Source of the DNA: Choristoneura fumiferana
Taxonomy: Eukaryota > Arthropoda > Insecta > Lepidoptera > Tortricidae
Reading direction: 5' to 3'
DNA: 64,000 nt
NCBI RefSeq assembly: GCF_025370935.1
Contig: NC_133491.1
Location: 12,034,248-12,098,247, forward strand
The notes under the pieces were generated by a model. The model was not told the origin of the DNA, did no database searches, and saw only the letters and a program-made list of their open reading frames with translations. The stretch's first letter is position 1. Each line of letters opens with the position of its first letter. Shown here piece after piece: positions 22,069 through 32,349 of this stretch. Position numbers and translations under genes: made by a program.

Positions 22069-22386
22069 CACAGACAGACAGAGTTACTTTCGCATTTATA
22101 ATATTAGTATGGATGGATAGTATGGATTTCTTATTAAGTGCCTAAATGCCAAGTTTCATGGTTTTATCTTCGATAGCTACGAACTTCCACCATATAAACT
22201 TTCATCCCCTATGTCAACCCCTGAAAGCCTCTTTTTCGCAATAAAAAATAGCCTATGTTCTTTCCCAGGATCTATTCTATCTCTGTACCAAATTTCATCA
22301 AAATCAGTTCAGCGGTTTAGGCGTGAAAGCGTAACAGACAGACAGACAGACAGAGTTACTTTCGCATTTATAATATTAGTATGGAT
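21275..22386 (-). repeat. Tandem array of four Helitron-end monomers
   Basis: Monomers start at 21275, 21530, 21823 and 22127 with tttcttattaagtgcc and end in 'tttataatattagtatggat'. Read on the minus strand each begins TCCATACTAATATTATAAAT, the 5' terminus of the Helitron-like family here. Lengths differ (255, 293, 304, about 260) mainly through the (CAGA)n tract. Monomers are nearly identical to one another. Small ORFs through them are repeat translations, not genes. Confidence 0.85.
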
Positions 22387-22389
22387 AAT

Positions 22390-23270
22390 ACATAGTATGG
22401 TTGTTTATGCTAGGTACCTACTACTTGTATGAAATTGCTCCATCATCTGCTAAAATCAATTCTTTACTTTCTTCCCGTTGCAAAAGCTTGCCTGAAATTA
22501 ATCGATCTGAAGCGATAAGGCCCACCTATTGCTTACTTTATACTTTATACAATTTTCTCCATGCATCGGATTTTCGTATTTTCTTTTTATGGTGTACAGT
22601 ACAGTGTCATGTATTAAGTATACTTATTGTTTGGCTTTACAGTTGATTAATTTGACAGTTTGTTAACTATCGTAAGACGAAGGAGAATAACAACGCCATA
22701 GACAAAAATTGATTTTACTAATGTTAATTCTTCCGTATTATTTGAATGGGTTTTCTTTCGATAGGACAATTGTAAATTTTGAGCCGATTTTAAGTATCGA
22801 TCATTCGATAAGTTGTTAATATTGTTACATCCCTACCGAAGATGAATTAAAATGCTTTGAGCAAATATTTATAAGCGACAATTAACTTTACTAAGTACTT
22901 TATAATGAGCGATAAGTAATCAATGTGTCTTTATAACAAAAGCTCCGTCGCCCAGGTACTGTAACTTAATAATATAAAACGTACATTAATTAATTATTTT
23001 ATTTATTTTATTTATTTTTAAAAGATTACAGAGTGAATTTACAGTAAATAGCAAATGTGTCTGGGAAGGTAGTATATCATACAATTTCTTTAAGGAGGTT
23101 ATTTTAGAGCTATTGCATAGTTTTAGCTTAATCATCTGGGTGCATGTCCAGTCAACTTTCGATATTTCGGAACATCTTTTTCAACGGTGGATCTAATCTA
23201 AACTAGTCTGGCTGTTCCTGACTTATAAATACATATAATCATCAGTTAAACCGTTTAAATATCTTCTTTC
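22390..23270. other. AT-rich, nothing recognised
   Basis: Short ORFs without family signature. Confidence 0.4.
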
Positions 23271-23271
23271 T

Positions 23272-23467
23272 TTCTAACATTACTAATGCGAAAATATATC
23301 TGTCTGTCTGTTACTTGTCAAGCTTGAACTGCTGAATCGATTAAGAGGATAGACATAGTTTGAGAGCCTGGGAATAGGACAGTACTATCCCGGAAAATTG
23401 CATAGTTCCCGCATTCATTTCGCAGTTCATGAATTCTTTTCAGGCGGGGTCGCGGGCTACTACTAGT
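23272..23467 (+). mobile_element. Helitron-like element, complete but short
   Basis: tctaacattactaatgcgaa at the 5' end, then gcggggtcgcggg and the CTAGT end at 23463-23467. Confidence 0.6.
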
Positions 23468-23956
23468 TCTGTGTAAGTCTTTATGTTTTCAGCTGTACAA
23501 CTGATTATTAACTTTACAATGGAAAGGGAAATGGCATAATTAAGTTATCGGTCACAAATACTTCAAAACGATCTTCAGATTTGCGCCCTCAGTCTAATCA
23601 AAACTTCACTTTTGCGGACGAAGCGACACGTATTAAGCATGGAGTGCACAAATCTAAAGCAACCTTTCCTTTTCTCACACTTTACGTTTGCCATATGCGT
23701 GAAAGGGAGGCTCGTCTTCGATACTTGTACGGCAACAATAATATTCCCTCAAATAGCTACTTCCAGTGAATGGAAAGCAGATACTTCGATAATTTGCCGC
23801 CGACCAGTCCGGGGACTTCTTTTTTGCTTGTAGTGATAGATTGCTTTATTAAAGAGAAGCTTAATTGTAGCTTCACTAGCTATAAATTGCGGTTTTGCTT
23901 GTGTTACGTATAACTTCAAGACAAACATGTATAATCTTAGAGTTTGACCTTCGTTT

Positions 23957-24244
23957 GCAGGTGGTATAGGACCTTGTGCAAGTCCGCCCGGATTGCTACC
24001 ACCATCTTGCTCGCTAATCCTGCCGTGAAGCAGCAGTGCTTGCACTGTTGTGTTTCGGCGTGGAGAGTAAGACAGCCGGTGAAATTACTGGCACTTGAGG
24101 TATCCCATCTTAGGCCTCTAGGTTGGCAACGCATCTGCAATACCCTGGTGTTGCAGATGTTTATGGGCGGTGGTGATCTCTTACCATCAGGAGACCCACT
24201 TGCTCGTTTGCCATCCAGTTGAATAAAAAATAAATAAAAAAAGA
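23957..24244 (+). repeat. A-tailed retroposon (LINE 3' end or SINE)
   Basis: 'ccttgtgcaagtccgcccgg', 'gtggagagtaagacagccgg', 'ggttggcaacgcatctgc' and the tail gaataaaaaataaataaaa. About 288 bp, the best-preserved plus copy of the family. Confidence 0.7.
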
Positions 24245-24308
24245 TGAGGATATGCTAGGAGCTGAGCGGCGAGAGGATTATGTAGCGAGAATGGGGTACA
24301 TTGTGACT

Positions 24309-24459
24309 GTTTCCACCAGAGATGTGCGAGGTAGCTGAGCAGTGGATGCGTAGTGAGGGCGTGTAGCGGGCTCTTCAAATAAGCGAGGGAGTTGCGTTTC
24401 CATTGGTTCATGATAAACACACTTTTCGTAACGCATCCTCGCACAGCTCTGATGGAAAC
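24309..24459. mobile_element. MITE with 23-bp terminal inverted repeats
   Basis: Left arm 24309-24331 (tttccaccagagatgtgcga region) pairs with right arm 24437-24459 (tcgcacagctctgatggaaa region) with a few mismatches. 151 bp in total. Confidence 0.7.
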
Positions 24460-24824
24460 GCAACCTAAACATTTTTAAAGCACAACGTTCGCTCCGACAA
24501 CGCCATTTGTTGATTGCAGATGAAGTTTACTCTTGAAAGCCCAGGTACTTCAACGTTCTTGGACAGCGGAACTGCGGGACATTAAGTCCTATGTCTCAAT
24601 CCAAATGTTTGTTTATATAGACATCCAAACATATTAAATATAATGACCCGGATAACTCACGTCTTAAATCGAGTTTAGCTCGACATGTTTCGGGCTAATC
24701 CGTAACCCTTCGTCTTCGGAGCAACGCGACTCAGCGGCTGCTGCAACACGCGCACTGCGCGCCGCCGCTCTGCTCGCGCGACTACCCGACGAAACTGACA
24801 CCGGCACACAACTACCCACGGAAA

Positions 24825-25172
24825 GTGCGTGAAGCCATCGAGATTAGTCGTCGGCCGAATTTCAACCGGGATAGTGGTTGGACGGTACCTCCGAGTTGGA
24901 AAACGGTGTTGAATACTCGTGCTGCGTCATCGGTGTGTGTGAACGTACCTTTACAGAGCGATGTTGTTAGTGTTGTGTGCTACCCTCCATTTGACAGTTG
25001 TAATGATGATGAAAACGCGGGTAGCTGTGTGCCGGTGTCAGTTTCGTCGGGTAGTCGCGCGAGCAGAGCGGCGGCGCGCAGTGCGCGTGTTGCAGCAGCC
25101 GCTGAGTCGCGTTGCTCCGAAGACGAAGGGCTACGGATTAGCCCGAAACATGTCGAGCTAAACTCGATTTAA
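24825..25172 (+). pseudogene. C-terminal end of a Penelope-like element protein
   Basis: The frame opens with REAIEISRRPNFNRDSGW (residues 2-19), then WKTVLN. This resembles the sequence after the GIY-YIG endonuclease domain at the end of Penelope-like polyproteins. The catalytic GIY-YIG and RT parts are missing because the copy is 5'-truncated. The frame then runs through Ala/Arg/Ser-rich sequence into the terminal repeat and stops at 25172. The apparent ATG is an internal Met, not a real start. I am fairly, not fully, sure of the family; the terminal-repeat structure supports it. Confidence 0.6.
25114..25158 (+). ncRNA. Hammerhead-ribozyme-like motif in the Penelope terminal repeat
   Basis: GCTC (25114-25117) pairs with GAGC (25155-25158) as stem I. 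gggcta/tagccc (25128-25133/25139-25144) forms stem II. GAAA (25145-25148) is followed by a minimal stem III and a GTC triplet (25152-25154). The box expected as CUGANGA reads cgaagacgaa, so the core is imperfect. The left arm holds the same motif on the minus strand (24722 down to 24678), where stem II uses a G-U pair. Confidence 0.4.
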
Positions 25173-25734
25173 GACGTGAGTTATCCGGGTCATTATATTT
25201 AATATGAGTGAGTCTCACGGTAGTTTCATGTTCAAAACATCCAAACATCTAGAAATCTTCAGAAACTTTCTCATTTGATAGGATTATTACCTATTTAATT
25301 GTTATATATGTATATTACTATAGTTATGCGTCTATTTCGTCTGGTTAGCAGCAATTCTGAAATATTTATAATTATACTATAACTTTTAATATATTGATCG
25401 TACCATAATTAAATCCACTGCAAAACTTCCCCTTAAGCAATCCGAGTGAATGAAATTAATTCTCGATTTGATTCGCCATCTCATTCAGCAGATACACAAC
25501 ATCCATTTGTCTCTATCAATTAGCGATGTGTTACGACTTGTATTTATTAGACAAGTTATAATAATATCCGTGTTTGGTATTCGTGTACACTAATCGTGAT
25601 AAAATTTTAAAATCGTGACGAAATAAAAAAAAAAAAAAATAAAACTGTAAGTTAAATATCCTTTGGCACGCTAATCCAATTTTTGGAATTCTCACGGGAA
25701 TTGATGGAAATATTTAATTACGCACAATAATTAA

Positions 25735-25860
25735 GATTGGTTTTTGGAATCTTTTTGTATTTTTTATTTCAACTCCAAACTGTTACTTTTACGGTCGGGT
25801 TCGATTCCCAGCGCTGGTCTTATTTTTCTGGGCATCTATATTTCAGTTTGTATTTTCGAT
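25735..25860. repeat. Rearranged tRNA-headed SINE, parts head to head
   Basis: 25740-25795 carries the SINE 3' region in minus orientation ('ggaatctttttgtatttttt'). 25797-25858 carries the tRNA B box, 'agcgctggtctt' and the body in plus orientation. The A-box half is missing. Confidence 0.6.
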
Positions 25861-25887
25861 ACGCACAATAATATTATGTGTAATAAA

Positions 25888-26103
25888 TCCCACTTATTAT
25901 AAATGCGAAATTTTGTATCTGTTTGTTTGTTCTCTTCACTAATCCGCTGAATCGATTTAATTGAAATTCAGCAGAAAGGTTGAGTCTCCGGGGAAGGACA
26001 TAAGGTACTTACTTACTTAGTTTTTATCCCGGAAAATGACATAGTTCCCGCGGGATAATGATAAACGAATTTTACCCGGGCGGAGTCGCGCACAACAGCT
26101 AGT
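25888..26103 (+). mobile_element. Helitron-like element, complete
   Basis: 5' TC (tcccacttattataaatgcg) and 3' ...cgggcggagtcgcgcacaacagCTAGT. Preceded by A and about 216 bp long, with no coding capacity. Confidence 0.7.
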
Positions 26104-26259
26104 AACAGCCTAAAAGTCTATCTAGATCGCTACTATTGGACAGGGTGCCCATAAGGCTGGCAGCGTTACCTCGTTGTAATGCAACGCATTATACATTGAC
26201 CAAGGAAAGAGTAGCCTTTGGACACCTGTGGCACGGATAAGCTTCTCTTTTAAAAATTA

Positions 26260-27045
26260 AAAAAAAATAAGGTTTGGCTCCCCACGGCCCAAGAGTTTCA
26301 ACAGCAAAAGCCACAAAATATATAGCTGTCCGCTAAATCCGCATTGCGGCATTTTGCTGTTTGAAATAAAATAAAAAACTAAAAATCCCAGAATATCGAT
26401 TCAACTTCCAAACCTAATGGAAAAAACACGAGTAAAACTTAGTATACCTACGCAATATTATAATCGAAAAAAAACATCAATGTACAGACAGTATGTTTTA
26501 AATTCAACAAAAAACAAAAGCAACATCAAACTTCTTCGCGTAGGTCGTTGTACTTTAAAATTGGCAGACATTACCTACGTTATACGTAGCTATAACAATG
26601 TATAATGTTTAATAATGTTTAATGGATACATCTTTTGTCCGTTTGTGCTCCGCCTTTTTTGATTAAATTAGAAATGGTTTTGATTAATGATGTTTCCAGC
26701 TATTTGAGAAGATATTGATTTTAATTTGTATGTTAATATACGCATAGCGGTTCAAGCTATAGTGATCGTAATTGAGTTGGATTCAATTGAATGAGAAACG
26801 CAATACTGTATTTATGAAGTAAATAAAGTAGCAATTATCCTTTGTATGTATATTTCCATAGCAGTTCAAAGTTATTCAACAACGTAGAAGCAGCTTTTAC
26901 TCTATAGCTATTTGAACACATAGTGTAAGCTTAATCGGCATATCGTCACTACTTTTTGAAAAAATCACGTATCTTAAATCAATACGAGTACGTCTGTTTG
27001 TGACTGGCTGGGACATAGACTCCTTTCTTATGTACATATATGTTT
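26260..27045. other. Mostly unrecognised; one MITE arm
   Basis: 26936-26976 (atatcgtcactactttttga) matches one arm of the MITE at 62069-62211. The ORF at 26417-26605 (62 codons) has no family resemblance. Confidence 0.4.
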
Positions 27046-27046
27046 A

Positions 27047-27161
27047 GTTTTTAGGGTTCCGGAGTCAAAATGGCAAAAACGGAACCCTTATAGTTTCGCC
27101 ATGTCTGTCTGTCTGTCCGCCCGTGGCTTTGCTCAGGGACTATCAATGTTAGAAAGCTGTA

Positions 27162-27205
<44 letters not shown>

Positions 27206-27252
27206 TAGCGGCATAGTTTTATATATTATTATATATATATATATATAATATA
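27047..27252 (+). repeat. GGTTCCGTA-type repeat start followed by an (AT)n tract
   Basis: 27047-27150 matches the minus copy at 46.5 kb in inverse ('ggaacccttatagttt...cc'). From 27166 to 27252 it is almost pure TA repeat with a short interruption and can fold on itself. Confidence 0.7.
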
Positions 27253-27779
27253 GCTGTTAAATAATGCTTTCGATCGTATTTTGTCTTGTAGGTAAGTCAA
27301 CTGGCTGGGTTTTCAACTGAAAAAACAAGGTAAATACGACCTTTCTCGACAAAATACGAGGGCAAAACATTATTCACTACATTTATGTAGTTAGTAGATG
27401 CTCAATAAACACGTTTTCATATGTTTTATCACTTGTTTTATGCTACGAAATGTTATTTAAGAAACCGAAGCTTCGTTCGGCCATTGTTTAGAACAAACGC
27501 CAAGTTGCAGGGTCAAAAGGACTTAGGTAGTACGTTATGAAAGCCATGAATCAAAATGTGTATGGCCCTAACCTTGCAATTAATGAGTCTCGAGCTAAAT
27601 GAATCAAAGGACCACCAGCTCTGAAGGCTGTGTTTTTAATTATGACTCAGTTATCCGTAATTATAATACAAAGGGTCCTTGTTGAGGCTTGGCGGGACTT
27701 CTTACGACGGAGCAGGAAATATGTGGGGTAGATTTGTAATGTTTTAGTTTTCAATGTACGATTTCAGGTAGGTAGTGAT

Positions 27780-28190
27780 AGATAGATAGATAAAAACTTT
27801 ATTCGCAAATATGCCATGACAATTCTACAAAAACAAACTATTCAAATTGTTACATGTAAATTAAGTTGTCATGGCACAGCCGCGAAAAGGCGCCGACTCA
27901 GCATGTGCTGCGACATTGCTGTCACAGCGCTGATTTTTTGTCGGAACCAGTACGAGTTGACGCACTCAGTCACATAATTTTTTACCCTAAGTACTATAAT
28001 ATATAATTTAAGGTTAGTGGATTTTTAGGAATTTACTTTCTAGACCATCATTGCCAAGAAGAATGCGCCGCAAGAAACATGGCAGTATTTTTTTCAAAAT
28101 AAAATACTTACGAATAAAATACATAAAAAAGTATACAATTAAAGAAAAAAATACAAAATAATAATACAGGGATGTATGGGGTCCCTTAGT
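27780..28190 (-). mobile_element. LINE 3' UTR remnant
   Basis: Shares 'agaccatcattgccaagaag', 'gccgcaagaaac' and 'tatacaattaaa' with 49055-49270. The (TAGA)-like start at 27781 reads on the minus strand as the tail. No coding part remains. Confidence 0.55.
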
Positions 28191-28734
28191 TACAAAACTA
28201 AATACTAACTATATCTACGTTCAGTGGAAGTGTAGAATGCTTCCACCGTCATAAATAAAAAAAAAACTGAAATATACATTTCGTTTCATCCGTAGTTTCT
28301 ATAAATAATAAAAAAACAAAATGTCGACTCCATGGTTTTGCTAAGTTCCCGCCCCGTGACCTATCGAGTGTCTGTACATTAGGGTGTTATTTAAACACTG
28401 ATCCAGTTCGGAAACTGTTTTTTTTTTAGTAACACTAGCCACCGGAGTTACGTGAAACACAAGTTTAGTTTTTTAAAACACAAGCGATGAGCGAGGAGAT
28501 TGTATTGGAAGTATGTAGCATATAAAAATTTGGCAAAGTGAAAATTGGACTCGCGTGCTAAAGATGATATATAAATGAAATAAATAAGATTCAAGTTCAT
28601 ATTATTTCTATGAAAACTTATTATTTCCTGCGGATCCCTAGTTTACGGACCTTTCCTTTTTTTGTGTAGCGATTTATAAAATCCTAAAATATATTTTACT
28701 AAATATCGGATCTTATGGGAATTTCACTAAATTC

Positions 28735-28872
28735 TCAGTGTCTGTTTATCTGTCTGAGGCATCGTAGCTCTTCAACGGATGTACCAATTTCAATGCGGTT
28801 TTTTATGAGAATTTTCTTGCGGATGTTCTTAGCTATGTTACATTAGAATCGGTTCATCCATTTTTGAGATTA
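28735..28872 (+). repeat. Old AACCCCCGAC-family fragment
   Basis: 'catcgtagctcttcaacgga', 'caatgcggttttttat' and 'aatcggttcatccatttttg' are recognisable. Both ends are lost. Confidence 0.55.
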
Positions 28873-29446
28873 ACTTTTTCACGTATTCAAAAGATTTTTA
28901 ATTTGGTATATCCATGCGTTAGCTGCGTCAGATACTTAGATTCTAGTTTCTAAATAAGTAGTGCTTTCCTGATTCCAAAATTTTTATAAACATGTTTGTC
29001 TTTTTTATGTTTTTGAGCAGTACAAGTCACCTCTTTTGAATTAAACTTGAACTTTGTGGTATGCTCTTTTCACAATTATTCTGTCTGCCGTATATAAGCT
29101 GTAAGTTGATTCTCCTTCAATAGATAGGTAAATTATTAACCGCTTAGCCTTGTGACTTGCACTCCACGGATCGTGAGTCAGTGCGCAGCGGTCGGTTTTG
29201 GTTTACAGTGCCCAGGCGCACGCGCTTCGCCTTCCGGTCGAAACATGATCACATGTTTAACGCGATTAGCAATTGTTAAAAAAGTGCGACATGACTGACT
29301 GATGAATTGCGGTATTTGGAGATTGAAGTAGAACTGGCTGTTTCTATGACAAATTTTGAAGATATTGATAGTACGCCCTTTTTGCGCAGTCGGCAAAAAA
29401 GGAATCCTAGTAGGAGCACTTCGTTGTCCGTCCGTGTGTCAAGACA

Positions 29447-30508
29447 ACGGAATTATTTTCCCGTCTATCCCACTAGTCCCATTGGGTTGTTCCATTATGG
29501 GACAACTGAGACGATTACGTCCCAGTAGTCCCATGGGTCTCATTATGTTACTATTGTTATTAGTTTTTTTATCATAACACATAAATTTTACCCTGAGTAA
29601 GATTTATTATCTTTAGCATTCTAGGCGCTTTGGTGTTGTACTGTAAGCCTAAAATGTAAACTGTTATAAATAAATAGATAACTAAATAAATGGGACAAGT
29701 GGCACTGATATTTTTATCCCAAAAGTCCTATTACTTTTTATCACACACTGTAGTTCAAAAAGTTCGACTACCAGCTAGCGAAAGTCTATTGCGTGCGACA
29801 CTTAGCTACACGATTGGGGCACTCCTTCCTTGTCGGGTCGCGAAATTTTATACCGACTGCACTTTAGTCGAAAATTTTACTACGACCTATAAAATAATAA
29901 GTATTTTTTTGATAATTAGAAGCAGAATCTTGGGAAATAGTTCATGTTAGGCTTTCAAGTGTTGTAAGAGTACTACATATTGACACATTAGACCTAGTCG
30001 AACTTTTGTGTGATAACGGTAATAGGACTTTTGGGATAAAAATATTAGTGCCGCTTGTCCCACGGGACTATTGGCACGTAATAGTCTCAGTTGTCTCATA
30101 ATACGGTATTTGACAACTCCTGAATTTGCCATATCTTAATATTATTATGAAAATATAGATGTACAGACAGTGTTTAGCGAAGAGAAAACTTAAATCGGTT
30201 TGAAATTGGATTTATAGTGATTTTTTGAAATATCTATATACCTGTCTCTCTCTCAAACGCTTTTCTCTATGCAGCAAGTATGGCGCTACTAGCGTGTGAC
30301 GTCACATACCAGTATGTCTTTCTCTGTCTAATCTTGAATTTCAAACCTTTATAATTTTGTTATTTGTAAAGAAGGTAGCTTAAAAATTGTTTCTCTATTT
30401 GATAACAGGCATTGTGTAGTTTTCATTTATAAAAAATATACAAAATAGTCAAATACCGTATGGGAAAACTCAATGGGGCTAGTGGGATAGACGGGAATTT
30501 TCTATTAT
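29447..30508. mobile_element. 1.06 kb fold-back element with nested inverted repeats
   Basis: Outer inverted repeats: 29457-29485 (cccgtctatcccactagtcc) and 30474-30500 (its complement, ggggctagtgggatagacgg). An inner pair is 29692-29775 against 29985-30062 ('tatttttatcccaaaagtcc' in opposite directions). The right part (30099-30470) is homologous to window positions 30-510. No transposase ORF. It begins just after a GGTTCCGTA-type fragment (29393-29445). Confidence 0.7.
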
Positions 30509-30509
30509 A

Positions 30510-31598
30510 CCTTATATTTTAATCTGCTAAGGTTATTAAGATTGTTGGTTTGTTTGTGGCTTAGTCACGCGTGAGCGACTGTACACGTTTTGTATAATAT
30601 TTTCCACAGAAATAAACTTTTTATTTTTTAAAGAAATAGCGATAGTTCACGGTAATTTGGTACCAAAAAATCATTATTTCAGCTCGTCGAAAAATTCCAA
30701 TCGCGTCATTAATTCGCATAACTATGTTAGCTGGAAGAGATCTTTTGCTTAGGATAAATTCGCCTTTGTGTATTGTAAATTTATTCATAAGAAAGTGGAT
30801 ATAAAGAGGGATATCTAAACTATGTTATTTTTCTATCAAAAACCATGATTGCCAATGACTTCCAAAGTCACATAAATTAAGTGCCTTTTGGAGTCACTGG
30901 CATTCGTAACATGACGTAGTTCCAGAGTCGTCCACAAATGGTAATTAAAACAAAACAAACATTTAATTTCCTCTAAACAACATTACTTAAATGAAAACAG
31001 AATGTGCAATTTGCTATTTGTGTATTTGCATTACAGAACTGCGAATAGTATAGGAGTCTGATAATGGTATCATAACATTAAATTGTAATTGTATTGTAAA
31101 ATATAATTCTATGTATTGACTAAATTTCCTGAAACAAATAAATAAAAAAATTAAAACTTTATTACCTAATACCTACTTTTGAAAATGAACCATTAATTTA
31201 ACACAGTTTTTCCCCACTTCCCAATGGTATTTTTGTGAGTTGAACCATGCATGGGTCCTCTGAAGAATACATAGGTAGGTAGATTATCGTTTTTACAGTG
31301 AACAAGTTTGCTAATATTATTTACATACACTCTAGAGAGATTGCAGATGATCGAAAACATTAAAAAGCAAGCAGAGTTTCTTTTACTCAGTGAACCAGCT
31401 TCTCAAATGTAAGCTTTGTGTTAATTTCACAGAACCTGCCATCAGTTGACGCGACGACAGATGCATCCCGGAACAGCGAGAGTTCAAACATTTGCTACGT
31501 TACTCTTTCCTCGAAATCGATAAAATAGAATTATCGTTTCACCGATTTTTTTATTTCGAATTTTAAATCAACTGCCAGGTCTACGAGACAATATAGGT
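30510..31598. other. AT-rich, nothing recognised
   Basis: No coding or RNA feature. A-rich 'aaacaaataaataaaaaaatt' near 31130 may be the tail of an old retroposon. Confidence 0.35.
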
Positions 31599-31599
31599 T

Positions 31600-31742
31600 G
31601 CACGAGCGACATAGCTCGAAGAATCCAAGTTGAAGTGGCGATGGACAGGCAATATCGCTCGAAGAACAGATAACCGTTGAGAGAGGAACGTCCTCGAGTG
31701 CGACCACGAACGGGAAGACGAAGGCTTCCCACTAGGCTGTGC
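31600..31742 (+). mobile_element. RTE-type LINE coding fragment
   Basis: 'aagttgaagtggcgatggac' and 'cgctcgaagaacagataacc' match the conserved C-terminal coding segment of the RTE copies elsewhere. Diverged and truncated at both ends. Confidence 0.6.
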
Positions 31743-31926
31743 CCTTAGTGTAAGTTTTCGGTCACAAAATACGTCTCGATCGCGTTCGCGTTAAAATCTC
31801 AATTTGTATGGAAACACGAACATTGCAAACGTTCCGCTAGAGGCGCTGTCCGTGTTTGCATACAAATTGAGATTTAAACGCGAACGCGATCGAGACGTAT
31901 TTTGTAACCGAAAACTTACACTAAGG
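31743..31926. mobile_element. Fold-back MITE, 75-bp arms
   Basis: ccttagtgtaagttttcggt at the left pairs with accgaaaacttacactaagg at the right, and the arms continue through 'acgtctcgatcgcgttcgcg'. 184 bp in total with a loop of about 30 bp. The arms are almost identical, so it is probably young. Confidence 0.88.
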
Positions 31927-32204
31927 TCACTGACGACATTGCGAGAGTTGCGGGCAACTGATAGATACAAGTGGCGAGTTGTCGTCCATTGTAGCGTTCC
32001 AAAACTTGAAAGTTCATTGCACACGAATGTTGCCACAGTTTTACCAGTGCTGTAATGTCGATATTAAAAAAAAACTTAATATATCGATATAAAAAAAAAC
32101 TTACTTAATACGAAATAATAATAAAACAAATCTTTTATTTGAAAGATTTGGAATAACCTGTTGAACATCGTTTAAACGCCGTCCGCCATTTTGTTTTATT
32201 GACA

Positions 32205-32349
32205 TTTCAAATAAACCCCCTTGCAAAAAAAACCGGCACCTATGGTTTTTGTATTTTATGTGCATAAAAGCTTACTTTCTAAGCTTCAATGCCTAAAAAT
32301 CTGAAAAACCATAGGTGCCCGTTTTTTTTGCAAGGGGGTTTATGTCATT
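32205..32349. mobile_element. Fold-back MITE, 40-bp arms
   Basis: ataaacccccttgcaaaaaa (32211) is complementary to ttttttgcaagggggtttat (ending 32343). 'acctatggttttt' is inverted internally, and the loop is about 50 bp. Confidence 0.85.

Larger units (their letters stand above)
24621..25248 (+). mobile_element. 5'-truncated Penelope-like element with inverted terminal copy
   Basis: The element proper is 24633-25236, flanked by the 12-bp direct repeat acatccaaacat at 24621-24632 and 25237-25248. The left arm 24631-24820 is the inverted copy of the right arm 25016-25205 (190 bp each). Between them is the end of a coding region. An inverted, truncated terminal repeat at the 5' side is a known insertion form of Penelope-like elements. 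Confidence 0.75.

Noticed and set aside
21188..22432. Four near-identical 64-109 codon ORFs (MSTPESLFFAIKNSLCSFPG...)
   Set aside because: They are translations of the Helitron-end tandem repeat and end in poly-(TDRQ) from the (CAGA)n microsatellite. No protein family, and the repeat is non-coding elsewhere.
24187..24444. Minus-strand ORFs over 24187-24472
   Set aside because: They are shadows across the A-tailed retroposon and the fold-back MITE at 24309-24459.
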